From the NCBI RefSeq assembly GCF_015558675.1, contig NZ_JADMOL010000002.1, positions 15,635 through 79,634 on the forward strand: DNA of 64,000 nt. Reading direction: 5' to 3'. Within the stretch, counting starts at the first letter, position 1; the number at the start of each line of letters is the position of its first letter. This document shows positions 25,416 through 35,543 of this stretch, one piece after another. The translations under genes were made by a program, and so were the position numbers. The DNA comes from Paenibacillus sp. 1001270B_150601_E10. Its GTDB lineage: Bacteria > Bacillota > Bacilli > Paenibacillales > Paenibacillaceae. Below the pieces are notes generated by a model. The model ran no database searches, was not told the origin of the DNA, and was given only the letters and a program-made list of their open reading frames with translations.

Positions 25416-27804
25416 GCTGAGCGTCCAAGCGTCGAATGCTTACCATGCTGCTGCGCTTGTGGATCAGGCGAAGCTTGTGGAGGCAGGTCAGCTTGATCCG
25501 AGTACGCTGCAAATTGGGCCAGCGGGTGCGGATGCGAAGAAGAAGCTGCAAGTTCTTGCGGCCGTTACAGGCGGCACATTCGGCAGCCTAACTGATGAAA
25601 GTCCTATGTATGCTCAGATCAAGGAGGATGCAGAGGAGCTTGGCACCCATCTGACCTTCCCGCTGGACCGCTCCTTAGCGCCTTATTCCAGCGCGCTGCT
25701 TGCTTATAATTTGAGCTTGGTTGGCAGCAATCTGGATGCACCTAAATCCCCTTATGCCGATAACTTCCCTGGTCCTGTACCTTTGGATGCTCCAAGAGTA
25801 GAGACCACAACCATCACCGTCGACTTTGACTATTCCACCTTTGATTATTTGCGACAAGGCACCGTGCCTAAGAATTGGATCAGCACAGGGCTCTATGCAC
25901 CGGCAGGAGAATATATGACGATTCATGTTCCAGAAGGAACCACAGGGCTTGATGTTCAGATCGGTGCTCACACTGATAATTTGACGAGTCAAAATATATG
26001 GAAGCGGATTCCGGTCGTAACGCAGCGCAAGACCCTTGTTCCTGGAGACAATGTTATTCGAAGTCCATATGGCGGGCTTCTGTATCTCATCCCGACAAAG
26101 CCGCAGGCTGGAGTATCCAAAAATATTACGATTAAGGGCGGAGTAAAAGCGCCTTACTATGTGCTCGGCCAAACGACGAATGAAGAATGGAGAGACACAA
26201 TCAGCAAGCATTCAGCACCATGGGCTGAGCTGCAAGGCCGAAGAGTCATTCTTACCCTGCCTTCCGAATATGTGCGCAGCTTGGCTGATCCGAAGGCCTT
26301 GCTCGAGAAATGGGATCAGATTGTCGACTATACCGATGAAGTGGCGGGCTTATCGCCTGACGCGGCATTGCCGCACCGCAGCACCGATCTTCCATTCCGC
26401 TATGTGGCCGATCGGCAAATAAGCGCTGGCTTCATGCATGCAGGCTATCCGATCATGTTCCAGATCGATCCATCAGCTGCCCATGCAGTGGACATTGAAC
26501 GAGTTACGCGCAATGGCTGGGGCTTCTGGCACGAGACGGGCCATGAATATCAGCAGGGTGCATGGAACTGGGATGTGACGGGCGAAGTTACCGTGAACAT
26601 TTACTCGCTGTATGTTCAGCAGAAGTTCGGCAACCCAAGCAATCTGCTTACACGCAACGCCCAAGGCAAAGACTTCTATGACCGCGCCTTTGAATACATG
26701 GCGACTAGTGACCCGAACACGACGGTCTACGGCAAGTCAGGTCAGGATCTATTCGTCAATCTGGTCATGTTCCGTCAGCTCTCCTTAGCGTATGGCTGGG
26801 ATTTCTATGTTGATCTGCACCGAGCTTATCGCGAGCTTCCAGCAGCTGAGCTGCCGCAGAACAATCAGGCCGAGATCGATACCTTTGTTGTGATGGCATC
26901 GAAGACGGCAGGTGAGGATCTAACGGAATTTTTTGATAAATGGTTTTTGAAATACACACCGAGCACCGTAAAAGCTCAAATTGCGGCCTTGAATCTGCCG
27001 AAGCCAGCACAGCCTATATGGCAGCTGCGTGAATCGGATGGAATCGAAGCCCCTGTCATTGTGCTTGATTCAGATTCAGAACAAGAGTGGAGCCGTGCTG
27101 AGGTGACAGTAACAATCACGAATCCTACGCCAGTGGAAGAGGGAAGCGGGCTAAGAAACCAATATAAGCTAGGTGAAACTGGAACTTGGACGGAATATAA
27201 AGAGCCTGTCGCCATTACAGCAGAGGGCGAAACGAAAGTATTTGCCCGGGTCCGACAGCTCTCTGGCGTAACGAGCGATGAGGTGCAGGCGACGGTTAAG
27301 ATTGATCGGACCGCACCGAACATTGAAGCAACCGTTGCAGAAAGCGTCTATGGAGATACGCCTATTGCGATCCCTGTTCAGGTGACGGACATGTTAAGCG
27401 GCGTGAAGTCTGCACGGGTATCATTGGATGGGTCTCCCCTTGCCGCGCCGTACACCATTGTCCCAAACGATTTAGCAAAAGGGACTCACGAGCTGAAGAT
27501 CACAGCAGAGGACCATGCTGGGAATGTCAGTGAGAAGATTGTTCGTTTCCACGTAGTAAAGGCAGCATCCGTTCAGGACTTATATGATGCCGTCGAGCAT
27601 GCAAAAGCCGAAGGCTGGATTACGAACCAAGGCATCCTTCAAGCGCTGAAGAGTCACATTAAAGGAATCGAGAAGGGCAATCCGAATGATCCTGCTGCCT
27701 ACCAATCGCTTGAACATTTTATTCGTGCCCAGACCGGCAAGCATATCGATGAGCAAGCCGCAGCTGAATTTACTAGAATCATCGCTGAATTAAAGCAATC
27801 CTAG
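25360..27804 (+). CDS. M60 (enhancin-like) metallopeptidase, C-terminal part of the frameshifted gene, with Ig-like and FIMAH domains
   Basis: Begins where the upstream fragment loses frame (GLGLMNN aligns with GLSLMNR of the paralogue). It has the M60 accessory beta domain, then the catalytic zinc site HETGH (first His at about residue 391) followed by GEVTVN. M60 enzymes cleave mucin-type O-glycoproteins, including insect peritrophic matrix. After residue about 555 come two Ig-like modules (YKLGETGTWTEY...; VTDMLSGVKSARVSLDG...) and a final helical FIMAH-like domain (LYDAVEHAKAEGWITNQGIL). Those C-terminal modules are absent from the paralogue. Confidence 0.82.
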   Translation: MGLGLMNNTATTKNETFPKLSVQASNAYHAAALVDQAKLVEAGQLDPSTLQIGPAGADAKKKLQVLAAVTGGTFGSLTDESPMYAQIKEDAEELGTHLTFPLDRSLAPYSSALLAYNLSLVGSNLDAPKSPYADNFPGPVPLDAPRVETTTITVDFDYSTFDYLRQGTVPKNWISTGLYAPAGEYMTIHVPEGTTGLDVQIGAHTDNLTSQNIWKRIPVVTQRKTLVPGDNVIRSPYGGLLYLIPTKPQAGVSKNITIKGGVKAPYYVLGQTTNEEWRDTISKHSAPWAELQGRRVILTLPSEYVRSLADPKALLEKWDQIVDYTDEVAGLSPDAALPHRSTDLPFRYVADRQISAGFMHAGYPIMFQIDPSAAHAVDIERVTRNGWGFWHETGHEYQQGAWNWDVTGEVTVNIYSLYVQQKFGNPSNLLTRNAQGKDFYDRAFEYMATSDPNTTVYGKSGQDLFVNLVMFRQLSLAYGWDFYVDLHRAYRELPAAELPQNNQAEIDTFVVMASKTAGEDLTEFFDKWFLKYTPSTVKAQIAALNLPKPAQPIWQLRESDGIEAPVIVLDSDSEQEWSRAEVTVTITNPTPVEEGSGLRNQYKLGETGTWTEYKEPVAITAEGETKVFARVRQLSGVTSDEVQATVKIDRTAPNIEATVAESVYGDTPIAIPVQVTDMLSGVKSARVSLDGSPLAAPYTIVPNDLAKGTHELKITAEDHAGNVSEKIVRFHVVKAASVQDLYDAVEHAKAEGWITNQGILQALKSHIKGIEKGNPNDPAAYQSLEHFIRAQTGKHIDEQAAAEFTRIIAELKQS

Positions 27805-27817
27805 CAGCTATACGATG

Positions 27818-27853
27818 AGCCATTCTTCGATAAAGAAGGATGGCTTCTTTCTT
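27818..27853 (+). terminator. Terminator after the first M60 gene
   Basis: AGCCATTCTT (27818-27827) pairs with AAGGATGGCT (27836-27845), followed by TCTTTCTT. The gap to 28101 also holds TCTTAAAATAAGA, a small palindrome near 27935, and no gene. Confidence 0.7.
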
Positions 27854-28101
27854 GATTAAGCGCAATTAACAAGGATTCTTTCGGTGCTTTTCTTCAAAAT
27901 CATCAGTCTATTTTAAAAAAAGTCAGTCTCGAATCTTAAAATAAGATGGTGTTTTCAGCGAGCCGAGAGTGTTCAATAAAAGGAAGTTTCAGGTATTGTA
28001 AAGAAGGTAAGGCAAACGCGGATTGACCGCCTGCACTTACAACCTTTACTTACTTTTACATGGGATATGAAGAATGAACTTATTCTAAGGGGGCATGTGA
28101 A

Positions 28102-29718
28102 TTGAAGCGGGTTCATCCATTAAGACGCGCAAGCATCATCATGATGGCAGTCATTCTATCGATAACAATGGCAGCTTGCAGCAACACGGGATCAAGCGAG
28201 CAAAGTGCAACTAGCGGCCAAGACGGGCAAGCGCCTGAGAAGCTTACGAACTTAACCTATTGGGTACAGATGGTCAGCCAAGTCTCCGCAACATTAAAAA
28301 GCTATAACGAGATTGAAGCCTACAAGGAATTGGAACAGGTTACAGGTGTAAAAGTAGACTTCCAGCATCCTCCTGAAGGGCAGCAGGCAAAGGAGCAGTT
28401 CAATCTAATGCTCACTTCGGATAAGCTCCCAGACGTCATTGAATATTCGTGGACGGGGTATCCAGGCGGACCGGAAAAAGCGATTAAGGATGGCAAGATC
28501 ATACGCTTGAACGAGCTCATCGAGGAGCACGCGCCTAACTTTAAGAAGGTCCTGGACGAGCATCCTGAATGGAAGAAAGAAATTATGACGGATGAAGGCA
28601 GCATCTATGCGTTTCCATTTATCCGTTCTCATGACCGTCTCAAGGTGTTCCTTGGACCAACGATTCGCCAGGATTGGCTGGATAAGCTGAATCTCGAAAT
28701 GCCAACAACCATTGATGAATGGTATAACGTGCTCAAGGCGTTTAAAGCGAACGATATGAACGGCAATGGCAAAGCCGATGAGATACCGATCTATGTCACT
28801 AAAGGCGATGTGGATACATCGACAGCCTTTTTAGGAGCCTTTGGCATTAATGCCGGCTTCTATCAAGAGGATGGCAAGGTGAAGTACGGGCCAACCGATC
28901 CGAGATTTAAAGAATTCCTCACGCTCATGAACAAATGGTATCAGGAAGGCTTGTTGGATCGCGACTTTGCCACGACTGATGATAAGCTTCTTGAAGCCAA
29001 GATTACCGGCTCGCAGATTGGCTCTGCGGTGTTGTACACCGGAAGCGGCATCGGCAAATACAATACGCTCATGAAGGAAAAGGACCCGAATTTCCATTTA
29101 GTAGCGGCTCCGTATCCTGTGATGAATAAAGGCGACAAGCAGATTTGGGGTTACAAGGACTTTGCATATACGGGCATAGGCGCTGCTATTACAACAAGCA
29201 ACAAGAACCCGATTGAGACGGTAAAATGGCTTGATTACGCGTATTCGGAAGCAGGAACGCTCCTGTTCAACTTCGGTAAAGAAGGCGTCAGCTATACGAT
29301 GGAGGATGGCAAGCCGGTATTTAAGCCAGAGGTGCTGAACAATCCATCCGGCCTGCCTGTCATTCAATCGATGTCCCAGCATAACCGCGCCACGTTCAGC
29401 GGACCGTTCATGCTGGATATACGCTTTGACGAGCAGTATACAACCTCGCAGGATCAGCTCGCATCCAAAGAGATCTGGGCAGAGCCTACATTGGATCTGA
29501 AGCTGCCGCGCACAACGCCGAACAGTCAAGAAAGCAGCCGTTATGCCTCGATCATGAACGATATCAATACGTTCAAGGATGAGATGTATCTGAAGTTTAT
29601 TATGGGGCAGGAGCCGCTTGATAACTTCGATAAATACGTCAAGACGATTGAGAGCATGGGGCTGCAAGAAGCGATTGAGATTCAGCAGAACGCGCTTGAG
29701 CGCTACAACAAGCGATAA
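28102..29718 (+). CDS. Sugar ABC transporter substrate-binding lipoprotein (LplA-like)
   Basis: 538-residue family-1 extracellular binding protein of the Lpl type. Signal and lipobox (SITMAACSN) are followed by NLTYWVQM, LPDVIEYSWTGYPGGPEKAI and MNGNGKADEIPIY, typical of this group in Paenibacillus. The start is TTG with AAGGGGG eight nt upstream. With the two permeases that follow it makes an importer for oligosaccharides. The neighbouring GH88 enzyme and M60 peptidases suggest uptake of glycosaminoglycan- or mucin-derived sugars (inference). The ATPase is not encoded here; this family often shares MsmX. Confidence 0.9.
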   Translation: MKRVHPLRRASIIMMAVILSITMAACSNTGSSEQSATSGQDGQAPEKLTNLTYWVQMVSQVSATLKSYNEIEAYKELEQVTGVKVDFQHPPEGQQAKEQFNLMLTSDKLPDVIEYSWTGYPGGPEKAIKDGKIIRLNELIEEHAPNFKKVLDEHPEWKKEIMTDEGSIYAFPFIRSHDRLKVFLGPTIRQDWLDKLNLEMPTTIDEWYNVLKAFKANDMNGNGKADEIPIYVTKGDVDTSTAFLGAFGINAGFYQEDGKVKYGPTDPRFKEFLTLMNKWYQEGLLDRDFATTDDKLLEAKITGSQIGSAVLYTGSGIGKYNTLMKEKDPNFHLVAAPYPVMNKGDKQIWGYKDFAYTGIGAAITTSNKNPIETVKWLDYAYSEAGTLLFNFGKEGVSYTMEDGKPVFKPEVLNNPSGLPVIQSMSQHNRATFSGPFMLDIRFDEQYTTSQDQLASKEIWAEPTLDLKLPRTTPNSQESSRYASIMNDINTFKDEMYLKFIMGQEPLDNFDKYVKTIESMGLQEAIEIQQNALERYNKR

Positions 29719-29787
29719 TGCAAGGAATACGAGAAGCGGGAGAGTCTCTCTCGCTTCTTCCATACAACAAGGAAAGTGGGGAAACGT

Positions 29788-30753
29788 ATGGCAGCTTCAC
29801 CACAGACGATGCCTGATATTCACGCCAAGCAGCGCCGCAAGATTGAGAAGAGGACACTGATCAAGAAGGATCTAAAGCGCAATAAATATATTTATTTGCT
29901 TGCGCTGCCGATCATCGCCTATTATGCGATCTTCCATTATGGTCCGATGTATGGGCTGTTGATGGCCTTTAAAGATTTCAGTATCGCAGACGGCATCTGG
30001 GGCAGCAAGTGGATCGGGTTCGATCACTTCGAGAACTTTTTCAACAGTTATTACTTTGGACGGCTGCTTCGCAACACGATTCTCATTAATATTTATGAGC
30101 TGATATTCGCGTTCCCAGCGCCAATTATACTTGCCCTGCTCCTCAATGAAATTCGAGGGCGCATCTTCAAACGCGCAGTTCAGACGATCTCTTACCTGCC
30201 TCATTTTATCTCGATCGTTGTCGTTGTGGGGATGATGTTCGACTTCTTGGCACGGGACGGTCTTATCAATCAGCTCTTAGGTTGGTTTGGGATCGAGAGC
30301 ATTCCGTTTATGTCCGAGCCGGGCTGGTTCAGGATGTTGTTCGTTGGTTCTGGCATCTGGCAGGGTCTAGGCTGGGGCTCCATTATATATCTGGCAGCGA
30401 TCGCTACCATTGATCCGACACTTTATGAGGCGGCCAAGATTGACGGAGCGGGACGATTCAAGCAGGTCTTGCACATTACGATTCCTGGCATCATGCCGAC
30501 GATTGTCATCATGTTCATTTTGAATATGGGCTCCATGATGAGTGTCGGCAGCGAGAAGGTGCTGCTGATGTACAGCCCGCTTACGTATGAGACAGCAGAT
30601 GTCATCTCGACCTTCGTCTATCGAAGAGGCGTATTGGATTCGGATTATGGGTTTACGACTGCGGTAGGCTTGTTCAACTCTGTAGTCAGCTTTATTCTGC
30701 TCGTGGCCTCCAATACGATCAGCAAGCGAGTCAGCGAACACAAACTATGGTAG
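29788..30753 (+). CDS. Sugar ABC transporter permease (LplB-like)
   Basis: 321 residues, six membrane helices after a basic N-terminus (KDLKRNKYIYLLALPIIAYY). The cytoplasmic coupling loop is EAAKIDGAGRFKQVLHITIPG. HYGPMYGLLMAFKDF and SYLPHFIS are typical of the LplB/YteP group. The ATG at 29788 is chosen; a GTG at 29776 is possible. Second gene of the transporter operon. Confidence 0.9.
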   Translation: MAASPQTMPDIHAKQRRKIEKRTLIKKDLKRNKYIYLLALPIIAYYAIFHYGPMYGLLMAFKDFSIADGIWGSKWIGFDHFENFFNSYYFGRLLRNTILINIYELIFAFPAPIILALLLNEIRGRIFKRAVQTISYLPHFISIVVVVGMMFDFLARDGLINQLLGWFGIESIPFMSEPGWFRMLFVGSGIWQGLGWGSIIYLAAIATIDPTLYEAAKIDGAGRFKQVLHITIPGIMPTIVIMFILNMGSMMSVGSEKVLLMYSPLTYETADVISTFVYRRGVLDSDYGFTTAVGLFNSVVSFILLVASNTISKRVSEHKLW

Positions 30754-30769
30754 GAAAGGAGGCGCTCCG

Positions 30770-31645
30770 ATGAGAATATCCGTGGGTGAAAAAGTATTTG
30801 TAGGATTCAATACGGTATTTATGCTGCTTCTTTGTTTCGTAACGCTGTATCCGTTCATCTATGTCGGGTTCGCTTCCTTAAGTGATCCTGCCTCGCTTGC
30901 CGCGCATCGCGGCTTGCTGCTGCTGCCGCTTGATATGAACTTTAGTGCTTATAAAGCGGTATTTGACAACCCGATGATCACGACCGGGTATCGCAATACG
31001 CTCATTTATGTGGTTTGTGGTACGGCAATCAACCTGCTCTTAACGTCAATTGGAGCTTACGTATTATCACGACGCAATCTTTATTTTAAAAATATATTGA
31101 TGCTCTTGATCGTCATTACAATGTTCTTTGGCGGCGGTCTGATCCCTACGTACCTGTTGATCAACAAATTAGGAATGCTCAATACGGTGTGGGCACTGCT
31201 TATTCCTGGCGCAATCAGCACCTTCAATATGATTATCATGCGAACGGGCTTCCAATCGGTCCCGATTAGCTTGGAAGAATCAGCACGCATCGATGGGGCG
31301 AATGATCTTGTTATTCTATTCCGCATTATTATTCCGTTATCCATGCCGGTTATTGCCGTTATGATTCTGTGGTATGCCGTTGGGCATTGGAATTCTTACT
31401 TTAGCGCACTCATTTACTTGAGAGATCGGGAGCTGTTCCCTTTGCAGCTCGTGCTTCGTGAGATCTTGATCACGAACTCGACGGACAGCATGATGACCGA
31501 CGCTGGTGCAGGGGACCGCATCGCTATCGCAGAGACGATTAAGTACGCCACCATTATTGTTTCTACTTTACCGATCCTTGTCTTGTATCCGTTCCTGCAA
31601 AAATATTTTGTCAAAGGTGTGCTAATTGGGGCAATTAAAGAATAG
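30770..31645 (+). CDS. Sugar ABC transporter permease (LplC/YtcP-like)
   Basis: 291 residues, CarQ/MalG-type permease: LYPFIYVGFASLSDP start, MFFGGGLIPTYLLI, coupling loop EESARIDGANDLVILFRIIIPLSMP and the terminal LQKYFVKGVLIGAIKE block characteristic of LplC/YtcP. A strong RBS (AAAGGAGG) lies 17 nt after the previous stop. It completes the importer pore. Confidence 0.92.
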   Translation: MRISVGEKVFVGFNTVFMLLLCFVTLYPFIYVGFASLSDPASLAAHRGLLLLPLDMNFSAYKAVFDNPMITTGYRNTLIYVVCGTAINLLLTSIGAYVLSRRNLYFKNILMLLIVITMFFGGGLIPTYLLINKLGMLNTVWALLIPGAISTFNMIIMRTGFQSVPISLEESARIDGANDLVILFRIIIPLSMPVIAVMILWYAVGHWNSYFSALIYLRDRELFPLQLVLREILITNSTDSMMTDAGAGDRIAIAETIKYATIIVSTLPILVLYPFLQKYFVKGVLIGAIKE

Positions 31646-31826
31646 GGTTTGGACGAAGTCGAAATAGGAAGGAAAGCTTGTAATGGGTTGCTTGCCTATA
31701 GTTCTTTGGGAGGAATCGTGTGCAAAAAGGATGATTTTGGGTAAAATTTGAGGAGAAGAGGAAGGGAATTCAGTTTTCATCACGAAGGATACATGATTCA
31801 TTCCAATTTCATCAAAATGGGGGATC

Positions 31827-34223
31827 ATGATGAAATCCATAATGAGTCTTCTTCCGAAATTTCGCAAGCGCAGCCTAAGCCGCGTGCTGTCTGCGATGAT
31901 CGTCTCCAATCTTATTCTACTCCTCATTCCCGTCACGATGGGGCTGTTCCTTTACACCAAGGTGCAGGATGTGCTGGAGGGCAATGCAAAGCGATCGAAC
32001 TCTGCCATGCTTGAGCAGCTGCGGCTTTCTGTGGACAACAAGCTGAAAGAGATGGATATTCTGGCGAAGCAAATTGCCTTTAATCCGAAGCTTGCAACGC
32101 TGCTCAGCTCAAGCGGGACGACAGACGAGGAATCCTATCGACAGGTCGAGTTCGTGAGGGATTACTTGAATCGCTATCAAAGCTTCGCAAGCGGATTTAT
32201 GAAGGATTTTTATATTCATTTGCAGGCTGGCGATCTGATCCTGAAGCCAGGCATGCGAACGGATGCGAGGACCTTCTATGAAAAGTATTACAGCTATGAG
32301 ACGATGGACTATGAGACTTGGCATACCAATGTGCTTGAGGGATATCACAGCTTGGCCTTTCTGCCGTCAGCTACATTGTGGCAGGACCCCGTGAATCGTG
32401 CTAGCCCGACTAAGGTCATCACGTATTTGCAATCGCTTCCAATCTATGAAGTAACGGAAACGCGAGGATCCTTGGTCATCTTGATCAACGAGCAGGAAGT
32501 TCAAGAGATGTTCAAGCAGCTTGAGCTGGCCAATGACAGCACGATCTTTATCGTTGATCGTTACAATCAAATCATTGCGTCAACCGACCCTTCGGTTTCG
32601 CTTACTGAAGAGATGGCGAAGAAGCTGACGAGCGCTTCCGGCTTGTTTGATTATGAATGGGATGGTACCGATAGCATCATCTCCTATACGGCCTCGAAGC
32701 AGGCGGAGTGGCATTATGTATCCATCATGCCTAAGGATCTGTTCATGCAGCGGGTAGAAAGCATGAAGCATATCGCACTCTTGGTTCTAGTTATTGCGCT
32801 CGTGTGCGGCGGAGCTACGGCTTGCTGGATGGCCTACCGCCATTATAGTCCGGTAAAGAGAATGGTCGATGCCATCATTCAGAGCAAGCCAAACGATCAT
32901 CGTAAGACAGGCAATGAATATGAGTTCATCACCGAGTCGATCGAGGGTACGCTGCTCGAGGAGAGGCACTTGAGAAATCGACTTTTGCAGCAAGCTCCGG
33001 TGATTCAGAGCAATTTCCTATCTCGTCTGATCAGAGGGTATGTTGATCTGGATCAGGAATCGCTTGATTCTCAAATGGATTTCATGAATATTCAATTTCT
33101 ATCCGACTCCTTTGCGGTATTTATTGTTCAGGCTGAGGATATCGCGGGCTATGCCAAAGAGGCTACTGAAGCCAAATGGACGCATGTTCGCTTTATTATC
33201 TCGAACGTCGGCACGGACATTATCCAAGCCCGTCATCTTGGGTATGCCGTGGAACTGGAGCGCGACCGCATCGCTTTTCTCTGCAACTTCGATCCTGCGC
33301 TGGAAGAAGAGCATTCGAAAGATTTGCACGATATGCTCGAGCAGCTGCTTGCCATTATGCATGAGCGGTTCAAAATCTCGTTAACCATCGCAGCGAGCGA
33401 TATTCATAGAGGGACTTCACAGATTGGGCATGCGTATCTGGAAGCGATGGCGGCCTTCGATTACCGCATGTTCCGCGGCCAGAATGCCATTATTCACTTC
33501 GGAGAGATACAGGATGCGACACCGCACTATTATTATCCGATCGAGTTCGAGGTGCAGCTTGTCAACCATGTGAAGAGCGGAGATGCCGACAATGTCGCCA
33601 AGCTTCTAGATAATATTTATGAAATGAACTTTAATACGGCAAAAATGACGCTTGAGCTCGGGCTCTGCCTATTTTTCAATATCATCAGCACCTTTCTTAA
33701 GATTACCAACACCACGAATAGCGATCTTGATGCGCTGCTAGGCCCGAACATTGATCCTATTAAAAATCTGTTCAACTGCAAGACCGTTGAAGATATGCAC
33801 CGAGAGACCAAGCGGCTGTATGCGCTGCTTACGGCCTCCTTCCAAACCTCTCAGACCGATCACAGCAAACAGCTATTGCAAGACATTATGGATATGATTG
33901 ATCTTCATAATCGAGATCAGAATCTAGGGCTAGTCATGATCGCAGATCATTTTGGCATGACGCCGCAATATGTATCGAGCTTCTTCAAGAAGGCGAGCAA
34001 CCAGAATCTGACGGACTACATTACCCGTGCTCGGATTGAGCTGGCAAAGACATACATGGGAGAGTCCGACTATACGAATGCCCAGCTGGCACAGATGGTG
34101 GGGTACACCAACGATGTTGTGTTTATACGCGCCTTTAAGAAGCTCGAAGGCGTAACGCCTGGCAAGTATCGCATCAGTATCCAGCATTCCTCACGCGAAC
34201 AGGATAAGGAGGCTAGAGTATGA
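31827..34223 (+). CDS. Membrane-anchored AraC-type sensor-regulator (YesN/LplR-like)
   Basis: 798 residues: helix 1 (LSAMIVSNLILLLIPVTMGL), an extracellular Cache-like sensor (about residues 45-310), helix 2 (IALLVLVIALVCGGATACWM, about residue 315), a cytoplasmic linker and a C-terminal AraC DNA-binding domain with two helix-turn-helix motifs (LVMIADHFGMTPQYVSSFFK; NAQLAQMVGYTNDVVFIRAF). Such proteins sense an external sugar and activate adjacent glycan-use genes. It lies between the importer and the GH88 gene, overlapping the latter by ATGA. Confidence 0.92.
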   Translation: MMKSIMSLLPKFRKRSLSRVLSAMIVSNLILLLIPVTMGLFLYTKVQDVLEGNAKRSNSAMLEQLRLSVDNKLKEMDILAKQIAFNPKLATLLSSSGTTDEESYRQVEFVRDYLNRYQSFASGFMKDFYIHLQAGDLILKPGMRTDARTFYEKYYSYETMDYETWHTNVLEGYHSLAFLPSATLWQDPVNRASPTKVITYLQSLPIYEVTETRGSLVILINEQEVQEMFKQLELANDSTIFIVDRYNQIIASTDPSVSLTEEMAKKLTSASGLFDYEWDGTDSIISYTASKQAEWHYVSIMPKDLFMQRVESMKHIALLVLVIALVCGGATACWMAYRHYSPVKRMVDAIIQSKPNDHRKTGNEYEFITESIEGTLLEERHLRNRLLQQAPVIQSNFLSRLIRGYVDLDQESLDSQMDFMNIQFLSDSFAVFIVQAEDIAGYAKEATEAKWTHVRFIISNVGTDIIQARHLGYAVELERDRIAFLCNFDPALEEEHSKDLHDMLEQLLAIMHERFKISLTIAASDIHRGTSQIGHAYLEAMAAFDYRMFRGQNAIIHFGEIQDATPHYYYPIEFEVQLVNHVKSGDADNVAKLLDNIYEMNFNTAKMTLELGLCLFFNIISTFLKITNTTNSDLDALLGPNIDPIKNLFNCKTVEDMHRETKRLYALLTASFQTSQTDHSKQLLQDIMDMIDLHNRDQNLGLVMIADHFGMTPQYVSSFFKKASNQNLTDYITRARIELAKTYMGESDYTNAQLAQMVGYTNDVVFIRAFKKLEGVTPGKYRISIQHSSREQDKEARV

Positions 34224-35413
34224 ATGCAAGTGTTGTACATGAAGCAGTAAGAGAGACGCATCGCTTTCAGTTGATGGATTCCATATGGTCGAAAGAGAAG
34301 TGTGAGCAGGCAATCAACTATGTGCTTCGTCAATTAGATCGAAGTCTTGATGTATTTACTGAACAATTCCCCGCGCCGGCAAGCGTGAATCAGATCTATC
34401 CGGCCATTGGAAATACGGAGTGGACCTCTTCCTTCTGGACAGGCATGCTATGGCTTGCCTACGAGGTGACACGAGACGAAAAGTATCGCAAAAAAGCAGA
34501 GCTTCAGCTCGAGAGCTATAAGGAGAGAGTGGAGAAGCGCATTGCAACAGAAACGCATGATCTTGGATTTCTCTACACCTTGTCCTGTGTAGCGGCATAC
34601 AAGCTCACAGGGAATGTGGAAGCCAAGAATATCGCGCTGCAAGCGGCAGATCTGCTTATGGAGCGCTACTTTGAGAAGGCGGGCATTATTCAAGCTTGGG
34701 GCAATCTCAATAATCCAAATCAGCGTGGTCGCATGATCATTGATTGTGCCATGAATCTGCCGCTCCTGTATTGGGCTGCAGAGATGACAGGGGATTCACG
34801 CTATTATCAAGCAGCTGAACGCCATATTCAGCAAACGGCGGCTTATATCATTCGAGAGGATGCATCGACCTATCATACGTTCTATATGGATACAGAGTCT
34901 GGGCTGCCTCGATACGGGAAGACCTCTCAAGGCTACTCCGATGATTCCTGCTGGTCAAGAGGACAGGCATGGGCCATCTATGGGCTGCCGCTCAGCTATC
35001 GCTATACGGCGAATGGAGAGCTTCTAGGACTGGCAGAGAAGGTGTCTAATTATTACTTAAACCGATTGCCAGACGATTATGTGTGCTACTGGGATCTCAT
35101 TTTTACTGATGGGGAGGAAGAACGCGACAGCTCAGCTGCAGCGATTGCGGCCTGCGGTCTGCTGGAGCTTGCGGGACATTTGCCGCTATCCAGCGAATCT
35201 CGCAGACGATATGAGAATGCAGCGATGCTCACGCTTGAATCTTTAGCGAATCAATATACGACAATTACCGTGCCTGAATCAAACGGCATTCTTCTTCATG
35301 GCGTGTATGGCAAACCTTTAGGGAATGGCATTGATGAGTGCTGCATTTGGGGCGATTATTATTATTTTGAAGCACTGGTGCGGGTCTATAAGAATTGGAA
35401 GCCATATTGGTAG
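34220..35413 (+). CDS. GH88 unsaturated glucuronyl hydrolase
   Basis: 397-residue alpha/alpha barrel enzyme. ETHDLGFLYTLSCV (first catalytic Asp near residue 113) and MIIDCAMNLPLLYW (second catalytic Asp near residue 174) match the two aspartates of family 88 unsaturated glucuronyl hydrolase; SCWSRGQAWAIYGL is also conserved. It removes the unsaturated uronic acid left by polysaccharide lyases acting on glycosaminoglycans or similar polymers and acts in the cytoplasm after import. It is translationally coupled to the AraC regulator. Confidence 0.92.
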   Translation: MNASVVHEAVRETHRFQLMDSIWSKEKCEQAINYVLRQLDRSLDVFTEQFPAPASVNQIYPAIGNTEWTSSFWTGMLWLAYEVTRDEKYRKKAELQLESYKERVEKRIATETHDLGFLYTLSCVAAYKLTGNVEAKNIALQAADLLMERYFEKAGIIQAWGNLNNPNQRGRMIIDCAMNLPLLYWAAEMTGDSRYYQAAERHIQQTAAYIIREDASTYHTFYMDTESGLPRYGKTSQGYSDDSCWSRGQAWAIYGLPLSYRYTANGELLGLAEKVSNYYLNRLPDDYVCYWDLIFTDGEEERDSSAAAIAACGLLELAGHLPLSSESRRRYENAAMLTLESLANQYTTITVPESNGILLHGVYGKPLGNGIDECCIWGDYYYFEALVRVYKNWKPYW

Positions 35414-35543
35414 AGCCGTTCGATCAACCGCATTCCCGAATCTATTATCTCGTAGAGATAGAAAGACTACCATTAGCAACTAATACAGAGAGATTCAGAA
35501 TCCAAATTATAGCCATGTAGAATAAGAGGAAGGGGAACAAGCG

